Origin: Lachnospiraceae bacterium
GTDB lineage: Bacteria; Bacillota; Clostridia; Lachnospirales; Lachnospiraceae
NCBI GenBank assembly: GCA_030526405.1
Contig: JAUNCZ010000015.1
Span: 1 to 61,951 of the forward strand
Reading direction: 5' to 3'
DNA length: 61,951 nucleotides
In this document: piece after piece, positions 61,907 through 61,951 of the stretch
How positions within the stretch are numbered: position 1 is the first letter of the stretch
Layout of the letters: every line of letters starts with the position of its first letter
The notes under the pieces: generated by a model
The model's input: only the letters and a program-made list of their open reading frames with translations
What the model was told of the DNA's origin: nothing
Database searches by the model: none
Translations under genes and position numbers: made by a program

Positions 61907-61951
61907 AAGAAAGTAGAGGAAAGCCATAAACTGGCGCACTTGAATAAGCTG

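Overview
The window looks like chromosome from a gut Lachnospiraceae bacterium, probably Blautia or a close relative. That is an inference from gene content: a Leloir galactose pathway with a GH36 alpha-galactosidase, an anaerobic nickel CO dehydrogenase, a YkvI-type permease, a UreI-type urea channel inside a urease operon, a CpsBCD-type low-GC Gram-positive polysaccharide locus, and low-GC Gram-positive ribosome binding sites and sigma-A promoters. I see no insertion sequence, prophage, tRNA, rRNA or CRISPR array.

Layout. 1-7,520: the tail of a sugar ABC ATPase, a small membrane protein, then galK, galT and alpha-galactosidase on the + strand, with galE convergent. Together they release galactose from alpha-galactosides and convert it to glucose-1-phosphate. 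galK and galT are separated by a tandemly repeated, highly palindromic 169-bp element. 8,006-8,785: uridine phosphorylase. 8,888-10,045: no gene, but a good sigma-A promoter, about 1.1 kb of purine-rich sequence full of hairpins with GNRA and UUCG loops, and a strong intrinsic terminator. I read this as one giant structured noncoding RNA, the most striking object in the window. 10,421-12,233: a thioesterase and an M20 amidohydrolase.

12,301-19,884: a complete urease operon, ureABC-ureI-ureEFGD, followed by an NhaC-type antiporter. It is preceded by a consensus promoter and two terminator-like hairpins, which suggests attenuation. 20,094-43,156: a Wzx/Wzy-type capsule or exopolysaccharide locus of 22 genes on one strand. 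It holds a tyrosine phosphatase/kinase control module, an initiating sugar-phosphate transferase, seven further cytoplasmic glycosyltransferases or lipid-sugar synthases, polymerase, flippase, a CDP-6-deoxyhexose pathway, an acyltransferase, a deacetylase and membrane GT-C transferases that probably decorate the polymer outside the cell.

43,739-49,443: a SHOCT miniprotein, a YgjP-type metallopeptidase gene broken by a TGA at a Trp position, and an operon of a divergent CO dehydrogenase (His-rich N-terminus, one C-cluster Cys replaced by Glu) with a complete NitT/TauT-type ABC transporter. 49,861-61,906: a GNAT-YoaP protein, a rhodanese-TtcA fusion, a nitrilase, a secreted tyrosine phosphatase on the - strand, a YkvI permease, an iron-containing alcohol dehydrogenase, a LacI regulator with MATE and MFS transporters, and TcdA.

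Two regulatory patterns cross these boundaries. First, the promoters of the CO dehydrogenase operon, the rhodanese-TtcA gene and tcdA share a 17-bp dyad (CCYATTGACANARTAGG) with the -35 hexamer embedded in it. This suggests one regulator, perhaps Rrf2/IscR-like, of iron-sulfur or sulfur functions. Second, several leaders contain a terminator-like hairpin followed by a repeated AACAGGAAA dyad, including two full 133-bp copies 40 kb apart. All assignments come from reading the sequence; no database search was possible.
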